Shown here: piece by piece, positions 42,682 to 52,352 of the stretch
Layout: each line of letters starts with the position of its first letter
How positions within the stretch are numbered: position 1 is the stretch's first letter
NCBI RefSeq assembly: GCF_001552075.1
Contig: NZ_BCQM01000010.1
Coordinates: 37,225-101,224, forward strand
Direction: 5' to 3'
DNA: 64,000 nucleotides
From: Arthrobacter luteolus NBRC 107841
GTDB taxonomy: Bacteria; Actinomycetota; Actinomycetes; Actinomycetales; Micrococcaceae
Notes under the pieces: generated by a model
What the model saw: only the letters and a program-made list of their open reading frames with translations
Told to the model about the DNA's origin: nothing
The model's database searches: none
Made by a program: the position numbers and the translations under genes

Positions 42682-42975
42682 ATGAGTATCTTTGCCGTTG
42701 AATACGTGTACGACGCCGAATCCGCAGACCTGCGCGACCAGCACCGCCCCGCGCACCGTGAGTGGCTGGCCGCCCTGGTGGAGGACGGCCGTGTCCTGGC
42801 CAGCGGACCGTTCAGCGACGGCGCCGGCGCCCTGCTGATCCTCACGGCCGAAGATGAAGAAGACCTGAACAACCTGCTGAAGCAGGATCCCCTCGCCGTG
42901 GGCGGCGGAATTTCCGGGCTGAAGACCACGGAATGGAAGCCGGTTACCGGAGCCTTCGCTCACCTGGCGTCCTAA
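42682..42975 (+). CDS. YciI-like protein
   Basis: The 97-residue protein of the YciI/YCII fold has FAVEYVYDAESADLRDQHRPAHREWLAALVEDGRVLASGPFSD, with the conserved His/Asp pair (RPAHREWL) and SGPF motif. The small dimeric proteins are presumed enzymes with unknown physiological substrates. ATG 42682 is chosen. TAGGGT lies 7 nt upstream, and GGGTGG could also act as a weak ribosome site. It lies 20 bp after the membrane protein gene and before ispG. Confidence 0.85.
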   Translation: MSIFAVEYVYDAESADLRDQHRPAHREWLAALVEDGRVLASGPFSDGAGALLILTAEDEEDLNNLLKQDPLAVGGGISGLKTTEWKPVTGAFAHLAS

Positions 42976-43099
42976 GCCCAGAGTGATATTCCCCCCTCGG
43001 TCAGCGCGGGCTGCGCGGCCGGGTGGATAATAGGAACGGTGCGCTAACTCCGCACTGTTCACAGACCACATATTTGCCCCCGGGCACATGGAGGAAGTT

Positions 43100-44266
43100 T
43101 TGACCTCGGTCAACCTTGGAATGCCAGCAGCACCGCCGCCCGTCCTCGCCCCGAGGCGGAAGACCCGCCAGATCAAGGTGGGCTCCGTCGGCGTCGGGTC
43201 GGACTTCCCGATCAGTGTCCAGTCGATGACCACCACGCCGACCACCGACATCAACGCGACACTGCAGCAGATCGCCGAGCTGACGGCGTCGGGCTGTGAC
43301 ATTGTCCGCGTCGCGTGCCCCAGCGCCGACGATGCTGCGGCGCTGCCGATCATCGCCAAGAAGTCCCAGATCCCGGTGATCGCAGACATCCACTTCCAGC
43401 CGAAGTATGTGTATGCAGCGATCGACGCCGGCTGTGCCGCCGTGCGGGTGAACCCCGGAAACATCCGCAAGTTCGATGACCAGGTCAAGCAGATCGCCAA
43501 CGAGGCCAAGGCCGCCGGCGTCTCGATCCGCATCGGCGTCAACGCCGGCTCGCTCGACCCGCGCCTGATGGCGAAATACGGCAAGGCCACGCCGGAAGCC
43601 CTGGTGGAGTCCGCCGTCTGGGAAGCCTCCCTGTTCGAAGAGCATGACTTCCACGACTTCAAGATCTCCGTGAAGCACAATGACCCGGTGGTGATGGTCC
43701 GCGCCTACGAGCTGCTGGCCGAACGCGGCGACTGGCCGCTGCACCTGGGTGTCACCGAAGCCGGCCCCGCCTTCCAGGGGACGATCAAGTCAGCGACCGC
43801 CTTCGGCGCGCTGCTGTCCAAGGGCATCGGCGACACGATCCGGGTTTCGCTCTCCGCTCCGCCGGTGGAGGAAATCAAGGTTGGAAACCAGATCCTGCAG
43901 TCGCTGAACCTGCGCCCGCGGAAACTGGAAATTGTCTCCTGCCCCTCCTGCGGCCGGGCCCAGGTGGACGTTTACACCCTGGCCGAGCAGGTCACCGCCG
44001 GCCTCGAAGGCATGGAGGTTCCGCTGCGCGTCGCCGTGATGGGCTGCGTCGTGAACGGACCCGGAGAAGCACGCGAAGCCGATCTGGGTGTAGCCTCCGG
44101 TAACGGCAAGGGCCAGATTTTTGTCAAGGGCGAAGTCATCAAGACTGTTCCCGAAGACCAGATCGTGGAAACCCTTATCGAAGAAGCGATGAGGATCGCA
44201 GAGGATATGGGGGAGGCCGATGGCGAAAATGCTGGCACGGGTGGCCCCATGGTTACAGTCGGCTAA
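43100..44266 (+). CDS. ispG: 4-hydroxy-3-methylbut-2-enyl-diphosphate synthase
   Basis: The 388-residue [4Fe-4S] enzyme converts MEcPP to HMBPP, a late MEP-pathway step. The TIM-barrel part has [36 protein letters not shown], and [11 protein letters not shown]. The cluster ligands are in [10 protein letters not shown] and [22 protein letters not shown] 43100 is chosen because GGAGGAAG lies just upstream; an ATG at 43088 would add four residues but overlaps that ribosome site. A GATAAT -10 candidate is at 43026-43031. The last 47 bp overlap the GNAT gene. Confidence 0.96.
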   Translation: MTSVNLGMPAAPPPVLAPRRKTRQIKVGSVGVGSDFPISVQSMTTTPTTDINATLQQIAELTASGCDIVRVACPSADDAAALPIIAKKSQIPVIADIHFQPKYVYAAIDAGCAAVRVNPGNIRKFDDQVKQIANEAKAAGVSIRIGVNAGSLDPRLMAKYGKATPEALVESAVWEASLFEEHDFHDFKISVKHNDPVVMVRAYELLAERGDWPLHLGVTEAGPAFQGTIKSATAFGALLSKGIGDTIRVSLSAPPVEEIKVGNQILQSLNLRPRKLEIVSCPSCGRAQVDVYTLAEQVTAGLEGMEVPLRVAVMGCVVNGPGEAREADLGVASGNGKGQIFVKGEVIKTVPEDQIVETLIEEAMRIAEDMGEADGENAGTGGPMVTVG

Positions 44267-45131
44267 AGCAGGCACGGAAATCCGCAGCGGACACCCCTCG
44301 GGCACGCTGCGGGTTCTGGGCGCCGCTGATACCGCGGCGCTGACCGGCCTCGCGGCCGCTGACCCGGTGGCGAACACCTTCCTGCTCTCCCATCTGGAAA
44401 TCACGGGCACAGCCGCACCCACCTCGGCAGGCGGGCAGGTGCTTGGCGTCTTCGACGGCGAACACCTGACGGCCGCCTGCTGGGTCGGCGTCAATGTGGT
44501 GCCCACGGGCGTCACCGCGGAAACCGGTCCGGAAATTGGTGCGTACCTGGCCCGGACCGGGCGCAGGTTCTCCTCCTTGTTCGGTCCCGCCGAAGCCGTC
44601 CTTTCCCTGTGGTCCGAGCTCCGGCATGCCTCGCCGCGTCCGTTCGATATCCGCAGCGACCAGCCCCTGCTGGAAATCACCGGTCCCTCCGCTGTGCCGC
44701 CGGCCCCCGGCCTGCGCAAATCCCGCCCGGAGGACCTGGACCTCCTGCTGCCGGCCTGCACCGCCATGTTCGAGGAAGAAGTTGGTTACTCTCCGGTGTC
44801 CGGCGGAAGCCGGCATTACCGCCAGCGCGTGCTTTCCCTCATCAAAAACGGCCATTCCCTCGTGGAATTCGATGCCGCCGGCCAGGTAATTTTCAAGGCC
44901 GAACTGGGGACTGTCTCTTCCAGCGCTGTCCAGGTGCAGGGCGTGTGGATGAACCCGGCCTACCGGGGCCGCGGCCTGAGCGCCGCCTACATGTCCGCAG
45001 TGGTGGATTTCGCCCAGGAGCTGGCACCTGTCACGAGTCTCTACGTGAACCATTACAACGCTCCGGCCCGGGCCACGTACGAGAGCGTGGGATTCACCCA
45101 GGTCGGTACGTTCGCAACGATCCTGTTCTGA
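44220..45131 (+). CDS. GNAT acetyltransferase with DUF4081 N-terminal domain
   Basis: The 303-residue protein has an N-terminal DUF4081-like region ([44 protein letters not shown]). The C-terminal GNAT domain includes [24 protein letters not shown] and [18 protein letters not shown]. The family has this fixed position after ispG in actinobacteria, including M. tuberculosis; the substrate is unknown. ATG 44220 has GGGAGG 4 nt upstream, although it lies inside ispG. A start at ATG 44229 would still overlap. Confidence 0.88.
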   Translation: MAKMLARVAPWLQSAKAGTEIRSGHPSGTLRVLGAADTAALTGLAAADPVANTFLLSHLEITGTAAPTSAGGQVLGVFDGEHLTAACWVGVNVVPTGVTAETGPEIGAYLARTGRRFSSLFGPAEAVLSLWSELRHASPRPFDIRSDQPLLEITGPSAVPPAPGLRKSRPEDLDLLLPACTAMFEEEVGYSPVSGGSRHYRQRVLSLIKNGHSLVEFDAAGQVIFKAELGTVSSSAVQVQGVWMNPAYRGRGLSAAYMSAVVDFAQELAPVTSLYVNHYNAPARATYESVGFTQVGTFATILF

Positions 45132-45133
45132 GG

Positions 45134-45160
45134 TTCGGCCGAAGCTGACGCCGGGCCGAA
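45134..45160. terminator. Short hairpin between convergent GNAT and MFS genes
   Basis: TTCGGCC (45134-45140) pairs with GGCCGAA (45154-45160) in the 33-bp gap between convergent stop codons. There is no T-run, so it is a weak candidate. Confidence 0.4.
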
Positions 45161-45164
45161 GATC

Positions 45165-46448
45165 CTAGGAGCTCCGGACGTCCTTTGGTGCAGTTTTCCG
45201 TGGTTCCGGCAGCGTGCCCTCTGCCTGAACTGGTCCCTCAACCGTTCCGGGACGCCCTGCCATGTAACCCGCGAAGATCTGCACCACCAGCAGCGCCGTC
45301 ATGAAGCCAATCGACGCCCGCCAGCCGCCGGTGAGCTCATGCAGAACGCCCACCACCAGCGGTCCGGGAATCGAAATCAGGTACCCGACGCTCTGCGTAA
45401 ATGCCGAAAGCTTGATCACACCGACGCTGCTGCGTGATTTCAGGCCGATCATGGTCAGGGCCAGGGAGAACGTGCAGGAGGAGATTCCCAGCAGCGCAGC
45501 CCACACGAAAGATCCCGTGGCCGGGGAAATCCACAGTCCGATATGGCCGAGCAGGCCGCAGAAGCCCAGCACCAGGACTATTGGTCCCTGATGGGGCCGG
45601 CGTGCTGCGAGGTTGGGAATAACAAAGGCCAGCGGAATCGAAACGCCCATAACGATCGCCAGGAGCAGGCCTGCTGTGGCTTCGCTGAGGCCGTTGTCAC
45701 TGAATATCTTTGCGAGCCAGCCCATGCTGATGTAGGCAGCACTGGCCTGCAGGCCAAAAAACACCGCCAGCCACCACGACGTCGAACTCCGCCACGGATT
45801 GACCCGGACCGGCGTGTGGACCGGTGTCTGGACGGGGGCTGCCGTCCCGCCGGCCGGCCGCATCCTGCGCACGCCGACATACACGGCGGCCCAGACCCCA
45901 ACCGCCACCAGTGCGGGAACAGCCCAGACCCCGAGTCCCAGCCGCCAGTTGCCCCCGAAGGCGTCGTTGACCGGAACCGCGACCGCCGCAACAACGGCCG
46001 TCCCGAGGGACAACGTTGTTGTATAGAGCCCGGTGACCCTGCCGATCCGGTCGGGGAACCAGCGTTTGACCAGCACCGGCATCAGCACGTTGCCCACGGC
46101 AATGCCGCTCAGTGCCACAGCGCTGAAGAACAGGAAGACCGGAGTGCTTTGCGCTGCCGCACGCAGGAGCAGCCCCAGCCCGATTGCCGTCATTGCACCG
46201 AGCACAATGACCTCCGGGCCGCGTTTCAGCGCCAGCTTCGGTGCCAGGGAGCCGAAAAGGGCAAAACACGCGGCCGGGGCAGCCGTCAGCAGGCCAGCGA
46301 TCAGACCGCTCAGCCGCAGGTCAGCGATAACGCTGTCAAGCAAGGGCCCCAGCGAAGAAATAGCCGGCCTCAGGTTCACTGCGGCCAGCAGGATCCCCGT
46401 CAAAAGGACGGCCGGAAACCAGGGGGCAGGGCTAGGATTCTTGCGCAT
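45165..46448 (-). CDS. CynX/NimT-family MFS transporter
   Basis: The 427-residue membrane protein has about 12 helices. CynX-type features are ILLAAVNLRPAISSLGPLLDSV in TM1, the segment SGIAVGNVLMPVLVKRWFPDRIGRVTGLYTT, and SVGVIKLSAFTQSVGYLIS. Members export or import small anions or drugs (cyanate, 2-nitroimidazole); the substrate is unknown here. ATG 46448 has TATGAT 7 nt upstream and no ribosome site. It is divergent from a GntR-type regulator that probably controls it. Confidence 0.88.
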   Translation of the reverse strand: MRKNPSPAPWFPAVLLTGILLAAVNLRPAISSLGPLLDSVIADLRLSGLIAGLLTAAPAACFALFGSLAPKLALKRGPEVIVLGAMTAIGLGLLLRAAAQSTPVFLFFSAVALSGIAVGNVLMPVLVKRWFPDRIGRVTGLYTTTLSLGTAVVAAVAVPVNDAFGGNWRLGLGVWAVPALVAVGVWAAVYVGVRRMRPAGGTAAPVQTPVHTPVRVNPWRSSTSWWLAVFFGLQASAAYISMGWLAKIFSDNGLSEATAGLLLAIVMGVSIPLAFVIPNLAARRPHQGPIVLVLGFCGLLGHIGLWISPATGSFVWAALLGISSCTFSLALTMIGLKSRSSVGVIKLSAFTQSVGYLISIPGPLVVGVLHELTGGWRASIGFMTALLVVQIFAGYMAGRPGTVEGPVQAEGTLPEPRKTAPKDVRSS

Positions 46449-46455
46449 TCAACTG

Positions 46456-46465
46456 ATCATATAAT
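46456..46465. promoter_or_regulatory. Overlapping divergent -10 boxes within a small palindrome
   Basis: On the plus strand TATAAT (46460-46465) ends 6 nt before ATG 46472. On the minus strand TATGAT (46461-46456) ends 7 nt before ATG 46448. The palindrome ATCAT-ATA-ATGAT (46456-46468) covers both. Both transcripts would start at or next to the start codon, so one bound protein could shut both. Confidence 0.7.
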
Positions 46466-46471
46466 GATGGG

Positions 46472-47155
46472 ATGAATGCCTCGTCAGATCCCGCCGGCCT
46501 GCTGCCGCAGCCCCGGCGTGAGTCCTTGGTGGAACAGGTTATTGAGCAGTTCCGCAGCCGGATCACGCGGGGCGACTGGCCGGTGGGGCTGCGCATCCCC
46601 ACCGAACAGGCCCTGGTTGAACAGCTTGGCGTTGCCCGGAACACGGTGCGGGAAGCCGTGCGCGCGTTGGCGAACAACGGCTTGCTGGATATCCGCCAGG
46701 GTTCCGGCACCTACGTCATCGCCACCAGCGAACTGGCGGGAGTGATGCAGCGGCGGTTTGCGCAGGATTCAACCGAAGACGTCACCGAACTGCTGCGTGA
46801 GCTCGCAGCCAGCGGTGCCCGGCTCGCTGCGCAGCGCCGCACCGACGCGGATCTGGAGCGGCTCGAAGTGCTGCTGGAGCAGCGCGATCGGGCCTGGGAC
46901 TCTGGCGGCCTGGAAAACTATCTGGAAGCTGATGCACAATTCCACCGCGCGATTGTCGCTGCCAGCCACAACGCCTCGCTCATCAGCCTGTACGCGGATC
47001 TCGACGAGGTTTGGCGCAGCATCCTGCGCCGGCGCATAGGCGCAATGCAGCCCGGAACCCGCCGGCCGCACGAGGCCATTGTGCAGGCAATCCGCGGACA
47101 CGACGGGGCGGCCGCCGATTTCCACGCCCGCGCCGACCTCATGGGTGATTCGTAG
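46472..47155 (+). CDS. GntR/FadR-family transcriptional regulator
   Basis: The 227-residue protein has a winged HTH (SLVEQVIEQFRSRITRGDWPVGLRIPTEQALVEQLGVARNTVREAVRALANNGLLDIRQGSGTYV) and an all-helical FCD ligand domain, with metal-site residues in DAQFHRAIVAASHN and a late ADFHARAD. The ligand is unknown. It is divergent from the CynX-like transporter, the usual arrangement of regulator and target. ATG 46472 has a consensus TATAAT 6 nt upstream and no ribosome site, so the mRNA is most likely leaderless. Confidence 0.92.
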   Translation: MNASSDPAGLLPQPRRESLVEQVIEQFRSRITRGDWPVGLRIPTEQALVEQLGVARNTVREAVRALANNGLLDIRQGSGTYVIATSELAGVMQRRFAQDSTEDVTELLRELAASGARLAAQRRTDADLERLEVLLEQRDRAWDSGGLENYLEADAQFHRAIVAASHNASLISLYADLDEVWRSILRRRIGAMQPGTRRPHEAIVQAIRGHDGAAADFHARADLMGDS

Positions 47156-47275
47156 CCGCCCTTCCGGCGCCCGCCACACGCAAAGCCTGTCCGGGAACCC
47201 CGGAGCAAGCGGCTAGATTAGTAGGGAGAACTTCTTCCTTAGCGTGCAGCACTGCTGCAGAAACGGATTCCCAGC

Positions 47276-49075
47276 GTGGTCCTTCGACTTTCCACTCTTT
47301 TCCTGCGCACCCTGCGCGAAGACCCGGCCGATGCCGACGTCGCCAGCCACCGCCTGCTGGTCCGGGCGGGCTACATCCGCCGCGCTGCCCCGGGCATCTA
47401 CTCGTGGCTCCCGCTCGGCCTGCGCGTGCTGGGCAAGGTTGAGACCATCATCCGCGAAGAAATGGCCTCGATCGGCGCCCAGGAAGTCCACTTCCCGGCT
47501 CTGCTGCCGCGCGAACCGTACGAAGCCTCCAACCGGTGGACCGAATACGGCGAGAACCTCTTCCGCCTGCAGGACCGCAAGGGCGCGGACTACCTGCTCG
47601 CCCCGACCCACGAGGAAATGTTCACCCTCCTGGTCAAGGACCTCTACAGCTCCTACAAGGACCTGCCGGTCTCCCTGTTCCAGATCCAGAACAAATACCG
47701 CGACGAAGCCCGTCCGCGTGCCGGCCTGCTCCGCGGCCGCGAGTTCATCATGAAGGACTCCTACTCCTTCGACATTGACGACGAAGGCCTGGAGGCCAGC
47801 TACCAGGCACACCGCGGTGCCTACCTGCGCATTTTCGAGCGCCTGGGCCTCGACGTCGTTGTGGTCTCCGCTGTCTCCGGTGCCATGGGCGGTTCCAAGA
47901 GCGAGGAATTCCTGCACCCGACCCCGGTCGGCGAGGACACCTTCGTCCGCTCCGCCGGCGGCTACGCAGCCAACGTCGAAGCCGTCACCACGGTCGCACC
48001 GGCACCCCTCGACTATTCCGCAGCGCCCGCAGCGATGGTCGTGGACACCCCGGATACCCCCACCATCGACACCCTGGTCGAGGACGTCAACGCCCGCTTC
48101 CCGAAGGACGACGGCGCCTGGACCGCGGCTGACACGCTCAAGAATGTGGTGCTGGCGGTATCGCTGCCCACCGGTGAACGGCAGATCGTCGTCGTCGGCG
48201 TCCCGGGTGACCGTGCCGTGGACCTCAAGCGCATCGAAGCCAACATCGGCTCCCACGTCGGGATGTCCGGTGAACTGGGCGTTGAAGCTGCCACTGAAGA
48301 GGACCTCAAGAAGCACCCCGGCCTGGTCAAGGGCTACATCGGCCCGGGCCTGAGCCTGGACGAAGCCGTCCTCGGCACCGAATCCGCGACCGGCCTGCTG
48401 TACCTGGTGGACCCGCGCGTTGTTTCCGGCACCAGCTGGGTCACCGGTGCCAATGCGCCGGGCAAGCACGTGATCGGCCTGGTCGCCGGCCGCGACTTCG
48501 GCTGGGACGGCGTCATCGAAGCCGTTGAGGTCCGCGAAGGCGATGAAGCTCCGGACGGTTCCGGCCCCCTGGAAGCCGCCCGCGGCATCGAAATGGGCCA
48601 TATCTTCCAGCTCGGCCGCAAGTACGCCGAGGCCCTGGGTCTGAAGGTCCTGGACAAAAACGGCAAGCTCGCGACCGTCACCATGGGCTCCTACGGCGTG
48701 GGTGTCACCCGCGCCGTCGCAGCGCTGGCCGAATCAAACCGCGACGACAAGGGCATCATCTGGCCGCGCTCGGTCGCGCCGGCAGACGTGCACGTTGTTG
48801 CCACCGGCCGCGGCGAGGAGATCTTCGAAGCGGCAGCCACGCTCTCCGAGGAACTCGAAGCCGCCGGACTGGAGGTCATCTACGATGACCGGCCGAAGGT
48901 TTCCCCCGGCGTGAAGTTCGGCGATGCCGAGCTGATCGGTGTGCCCACCATCCTGGTGGTTGGCCGCGGACTGACGGACGGCGTCGTTGAAATCAAGGAC
49001 CGCGCCACCGGCGTGGCCGAGAACGTGCCGGTTGCCGAGGCCGTGGAGTACGTACTCCGCGCTGCCCGGGCCTAA
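47276..49075 (+). CDS. proS: Prolyl-tRNA synthetase, bacterial type
   Basis: The 599-residue class II synthetase charges tRNA-Pro. It opens [50 protein letters not shown], followed by motif 2 ([31 protein letters not shown]). A YbaK-like editing insertion spans about residues 220-390, motif 3 is [16 protein letters not shown], and an anticodon-binding domain ends the protein. GTG 47276 is the first start in the frame and has no strong ribosome site. TAGATT at 47214-47219 is a -10 candidate. It lies 120 bp after the GntR gene. Confidence 0.96.
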   Translation: MVLRLSTLFLRTLREDPADADVASHRLLVRAGYIRRAAPGIYSWLPLGLRVLGKVETIIREEMASIGAQEVHFPALLPREPYEASNRWTEYGENLFRLQDRKGADYLLAPTHEEMFTLLVKDLYSSYKDLPVSLFQIQNKYRDEARPRAGLLRGREFIMKDSYSFDIDDEGLEASYQAHRGAYLRIFERLGLDVVVVSAVSGAMGGSKSEEFLHPTPVGEDTFVRSAGGYAANVEAVTTVAPAPLDYSAAPAAMVVDTPDTPTIDTLVEDVNARFPKDDGAWTAADTLKNVVLAVSLPTGERQIVVVGVPGDRAVDLKRIEANIGSHVGMSGELGVEAATEEDLKKHPGLVKGYIGPGLSLDEAVLGTESATGLLYLVDPRVVSGTSWVTGANAPGKHVIGLVAGRDFGWDGVIEAVEVREGDEAPDGSGPLEAARGIEMGHIFQLGRKYAEALGLKVLDKNGKLATVTMGSYGVGVTRAVAALAESNRDDKGIIWPRSVAPADVHVVATGRGEEIFEAAATLSEELEAAGLEVIYDDRPKVSPGVKFGDAELIGVPTILVVGRGLTDGVVEIKDRATGVAENVPVAEAVEYVLRAARA

Positions 49076-49084
49076 GCAGCATAG

Positions 49085-49882
49085 TTGGTCTCCGGGCTCG
49101 AGGAGATAACGCTCGCCACCATCCTTTTGATCGTGGTGGCTGGCCTGGCGGCCGGATGGGTCGACGCCGTCGTAGGCGGCGGCGGCCTGCTCCAGCTGCC
49201 GGCTCTTCTCCTCGTGCCCGGAATCGCCCCCGTCGAGGCCCTCGCCACCAACAAGATGGGCTCGGTCTTCGGAACCACCACCAGCGCCGTCACCTATTAC
49301 CGCCGTGCCCACCCGGACCTGAAAACGGCCCTGCCGATGGCCGGCGTCGCCCTGGCCGGAAGTTTCGGGGGAGCGATCCTGGCGGCGTCCCTGCCGGCGT
49401 CGGTCTTCAAGCCCATCATCGTGGTGGCGCTGATCGCCGTAGCCATCTTCACCGCCACCAAGCCCACCGTCGGGGAGCTGACCAAACTGCGGCACACCGG
49501 CAACCGGCACTACATCACGGCCGGGGCGATTGGCGGCGTTATCGGTTTCTACGACGGACTGATCGGACCCGGCACCGGATCCTTCCTGATCATCGCGATG
49601 GTGACGCTGCTCGGCTACAACTTCCTGGCCGCCAGCGCCAAGGCCAAAATCGTCAATATGGCCACGAACATCGGTGCCCTGGCGTTTTTCCTGCCGCACG
49701 GCTCCCTGCTGTGGGGCATCGGCCTGATCCTGGGCATCGCCAATATGACCGGCGGCTACATCGGGGCACGGATGGCCGTGAAGCAGGGCAGCAAATTCAT
49801 CCGGATCGTGTTCCTGGTGGTGGTTGGCGCGCTGATCATCAAGCTCGGAACAGATGTCTGGATGGAGAACTTCCAGGGCTAG
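49085..49882 (+). CDS. TSUP-family (TauE/SafE) permease
   Basis: The 265-residue membrane protein has about eight helices in two halves. The duplicated TSUP motif is seen in AGLAAGWVDAVVGGGGLLQLPALLL...ATNKMGSVFGT and GAIGGVIGFYDGLIGPGTGSFLIIAMV...AKIVNMATNIG. Members move sulfite, sulfonates or other small anions; direction and substrate are unknown. The start is TTG 49085, 9 bp after proS, so it is probably cotranscribed and coupled. Confidence 0.88.
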   Translation: MVSGLEEITLATILLIVVAGLAAGWVDAVVGGGGLLQLPALLLVPGIAPVEALATNKMGSVFGTTTSAVTYYRRAHPDLKTALPMAGVALAGSFGGAILAASLPASVFKPIIVVALIAVAIFTATKPTVGELTKLRHTGNRHYITAGAIGGVIGFYDGLIGPGTGSFLIIAMVTLLGYNFLAASAKAKIVNMATNIGALAFFLPHGSLLWGIGLILGIANMTGGYIGARMAVKQGSKFIRIVFLVVVGALIIKLGTDVWMENFQG

Positions 49883-49916
49883 CTTCCCGCACCGCGGGCA
49901 CAGCCGTTACAGCCGC

Positions 49917-50909
49917 CTAAGCCGCCGGCAGATCGCCCACCGACGGAAGCCCCGGATGATCACGCCCGGCCAGTGCGGCGGCAACCCACACCGAACGCTG
50001 GGCGTCTCCGGACAGACCGTCCCGAAGGTAATCCAGGGCGTTCTCCACTTCGCGCAGGATGCTCCACTCCCGCGCCGCCTGGGGATCAAGGCCGGCAGCG
50101 GTGCACAAGGCCGAGAGACGGTCCTGCAGGGCCTGCTGCGGTGCCGCCCGATCCAGGTCCTCCAACCGGTTCCACAGCATCGGCGCGACGGCGTACTCCG
50201 CTTCCCCGAACACCGCCTGCGGATCGATGGCGGCGTATTCTCCGGAACCGTCAATCCGGCGGAGGATATTGCCGTAGTGCAGGTCCGCGTGGACCAGGAC
50301 ATCCCGGCCGGACCGGCGCCCCACCGCGCCCCGTGTCTGGCAGACCTCCAACGCGGCTTCCAGCAGCCAGCGCTCAAAGGGACGGCCCAATGCCTCCCAC
50401 TCCGCCGGGAGTTCGTCGGAGAACTGTTCGGCCCGCTCAGCAACGGAGGGAACCGCGGCCCACTGTGGCTCGTCGCCGCCCTGCAGTCCCAAGCGGCGGA
50501 CCAATCCGCCCCAGATCTGAACTGCCGCTTCCATTGGGACATCCAGCAGGGTGCTCCCAGGGTCCAGCCGCTCCAGCAGCAGGGCAGTTCCGGAGGCGTT
50601 CCGTTCGAGCAGGCGCACTGCCCCGTTGCCGTCCCAAAGCTCCAGTGCAGCCGGTTCCGTCACGGCCTCAGGATGGGGATACGGGAACTTCAGTACAGCC
50701 GGGGCATCCCCGGCAGCGGCGACGACAGGCAGCACCAGAGCACCGTACCCATGCCACGCAGCGGTCCCGGCAGCGGCATCAGGGCGCATCCGGAAATGCT
50801 GAAGGCTCTCCTGGACCAGGGCCGGCAATCCATCCAGCCAGTCACGGCCGCCCCTCGTCCGCAGATAGCGCTGGCGCAGCGCTTCGGGTACGACGACGGC
50901 GGGAGCCAT
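49917..50909 (-). CDS. Aminoglycoside/hydroxyurea-type phosphotransferase
   Basis: The 330-residue kinase-fold protein resembles the family that inactivates streptomycin or hydroxyurea by phosphorylation. The N-lobe lysine is in APAVLKFPYPHPEA and the catalytic loop is VLVHADLHYGNIL. The metal-binding DFG counterpart is AAIDPQAVFGEAEYAVAP. Whether it gives resistance or phosphorylates a metabolite is unknown. The start is ATG 50909 after AGGAGGAATCC on the minus strand. It lies downstream of the DUF4439 gene, separated by 262 bp. Confidence 0.82.
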   Translation of the reverse strand: MAPAVVVPEALRQRYLRTRGGRDWLDGLPALVQESLQHFRMRPDAAAGTAAWHGYGALVLPVVAAAGDAPAVLKFPYPHPEAVTEPAALELWDGNGAVRLLERNASGTALLLERLDPGSTLLDVPMEAAVQIWGGLVRRLGLQGGDEPQWAAVPSVAERAEQFSDELPAEWEALGRPFERWLLEAALEVCQTRGAVGRRSGRDVLVHADLHYGNILRRIDGSGEYAAIDPQAVFGEAEYAVAPMLWNRLEDLDRAAPQQALQDRLSALCTAAGLDPQAAREWSILREVENALDYLRDGLSGDAQRSVWVAAALAGRDHPGLPSVGDLPAA

Positions 50910-51171
50910 GGATTCCTCCTGGATGGTCTGGGATGGGCTGGGGTGGGATGCCAGGGCCTCCAGCGCAGCTGGGGAATGGGCGGGGGAGCCGCCAACCGGG
51001 CGGATTCAGCAAACCGGTCCAGCGGTTCGGTCCGCCGGGCACCTGACCAGCCTAAAGGGGGTGGAAGCGGTCCAGCCACCCCAGCCGGCCTGGATTTCAC
51101 GCCAAACGTCCCGGCAGCCTCAGCCGGCCTCCCCAGTCAACCGGGTCAGCCCGCCGGCCCAGCGATCAGTC

Positions 51172-52266
51172 TCAGCCATCCACCCACGGCAGTGCTGCCG
51201 GCTCAGCATCAAGGCCGGGGGAGGCGGGTACAGTGCCTGCGCCGGCGTACACCAGGCGGGAGGCCTCCACGAGCCGGTCGATTGCCCACGAACGCACTGC
51301 TCCGTCGCTGGAGCCCACCAGATCGGCATAGACGGCAGGCAAGGCTGCCTCCATGCCCGCCAGGGACCGGGCAGGATCAGTGAAAAATCCTGCGGACAGG
51401 GAATAGGCCGGAACCGGGCTTACCTTCGGCAGGCACAGGGCGGGCAGGAGCTCGACTCCGCTGCGGCCGGCCTCCAGATGCGCGGTACGGCGCCCGGCCA
51501 GCGCTTCACCCAGCACCGTTGCCGTTCCGCTGCTTTGCGCCTGGGCCACTTCATACGCATAAACGGCCCCGTACTCGGCGTCCAGTGCGGACTGCAGGGC
51601 TTCGGCAGCGCCGGGCCGGTCGCGCAGCTCCGTGCGGGCCGAGGCATCGCCGCTGGTGGTGCAGCGGACGGTGGTTTCCTCATCAAGAACGGGTGTCCAC
51701 TGCGACTCACCGGCGGTCTCCACCGGCACGCCCAGCACATCTCCGGCGCGCTCGGCCAGCAGCAGCTGGGCGGTTCCAACCGAGGCCAGGAGGCGCGCAG
51801 TGCCGTAGTCGGCCCGGCCGGCGGCTTCCAGATTGGCCCGCGCCGCGCTCTCCATCGCCGCCGGGTAGGCACCTTCCTCGCTGCCGGGGGACTGCAGGGC
51901 GGCCGCATGGGCGGCAGCCCCGCCGGGACTGGTCAGGAGCAGTGCCTGGTCCTTCAGCGTCTGGGCCTGGCGCTGCATTTCACCGGTTGAAGCGCCGGTT
52001 CCGGAGGCGGCCAGGGCATCAGCCTCCGCTGCGAGGATCCGGACAGTGGCGAACGCCTCATTCAGGGCTTTCTCGGAGAATGTCCGCGGCCGGTCAGCCT
52101 CCGCGCGGGTGCCCAGTGTGAGCCCAAAGCTGGCGATCACGCAGGCCAGGACACCAAGCGTCAGCGTACGCCGCAGGACGCCGGCTGCAGCAGCGGCCCG
52201 GGACGGGCGCGGGGCAGGGGACGTCGGAGGAGAGGGACGCGTGTTCACAACACTCGATGATGTCAC
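51172..52266 (-). CDS. DUF4439 (ferritin-like) membrane-anchored protein
   Basis: The 364-residue protein has one N-terminal membrane helix (LTLGVLACVIASFGLTLG), a long Ala-rich helical middle, and a C-terminal ferritin-like DUF4439 domain (AEALQSALDAEYGAVYAYEVAQAQ, GRRTAHLEAGRSGVELLP). Function is unknown. In actinobacteria the gene sits, as here, next to and divergent from rimP-nusA. The start is GTG 52266 or, six codons in, GTG 52248. Confidence 0.8.
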   Translation of the reverse strand: MTSSSVVNTRPSPPTSPAPRPSRAAAAAGVLRRTLTLGVLACVIASFGLTLGTRAEADRPRTFSEKALNEAFATVRILAAEADALAASGTGASTGEMQRQAQTLKDQALLLTSPGGAAAHAAALQSPGSEEGAYPAAMESAARANLEAAGRADYGTARLLASVGTAQLLLAERAGDVLGVPVETAGESQWTPVLDEETTVRCTTSGDASARTELRDRPGAAEALQSALDAEYGAVYAYEVAQAQSSGTATVLGEALAGRRTAHLEAGRSGVELLPALCLPKVSPVPAYSLSAGFFTDPARSLAGMEAALPAVYADLVGSSDGAVRSWAIDRLVEASRLVYAGAGTVPASPGLDAEPAALPWVDG

Positions 52267-52352
52267 GAACCCGCTTCGCTTGCGGCCGTGACCCGGGCGC
52301 CCGGGAAAGTCGGTAGGCTAGGAGATACAACATCATCTAGTGGGAGGCAATA

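Noticed and set aside
49917..50909. Acquired antibiotic-resistance gene
   Set aside because: The kinase family includes resistance enzymes, but composition matches the surroundings and no mobile element is near; treated as a chromosomal kinase of unknown substrate.
49854..51383. 509-codon plus-strand frame across the kinase and DUF4439 genes
   Set aside because: Pro/Arg/Gln-rich shadow of two minus-strand genes that have domains and, for the kinase, a strong ribosome site.
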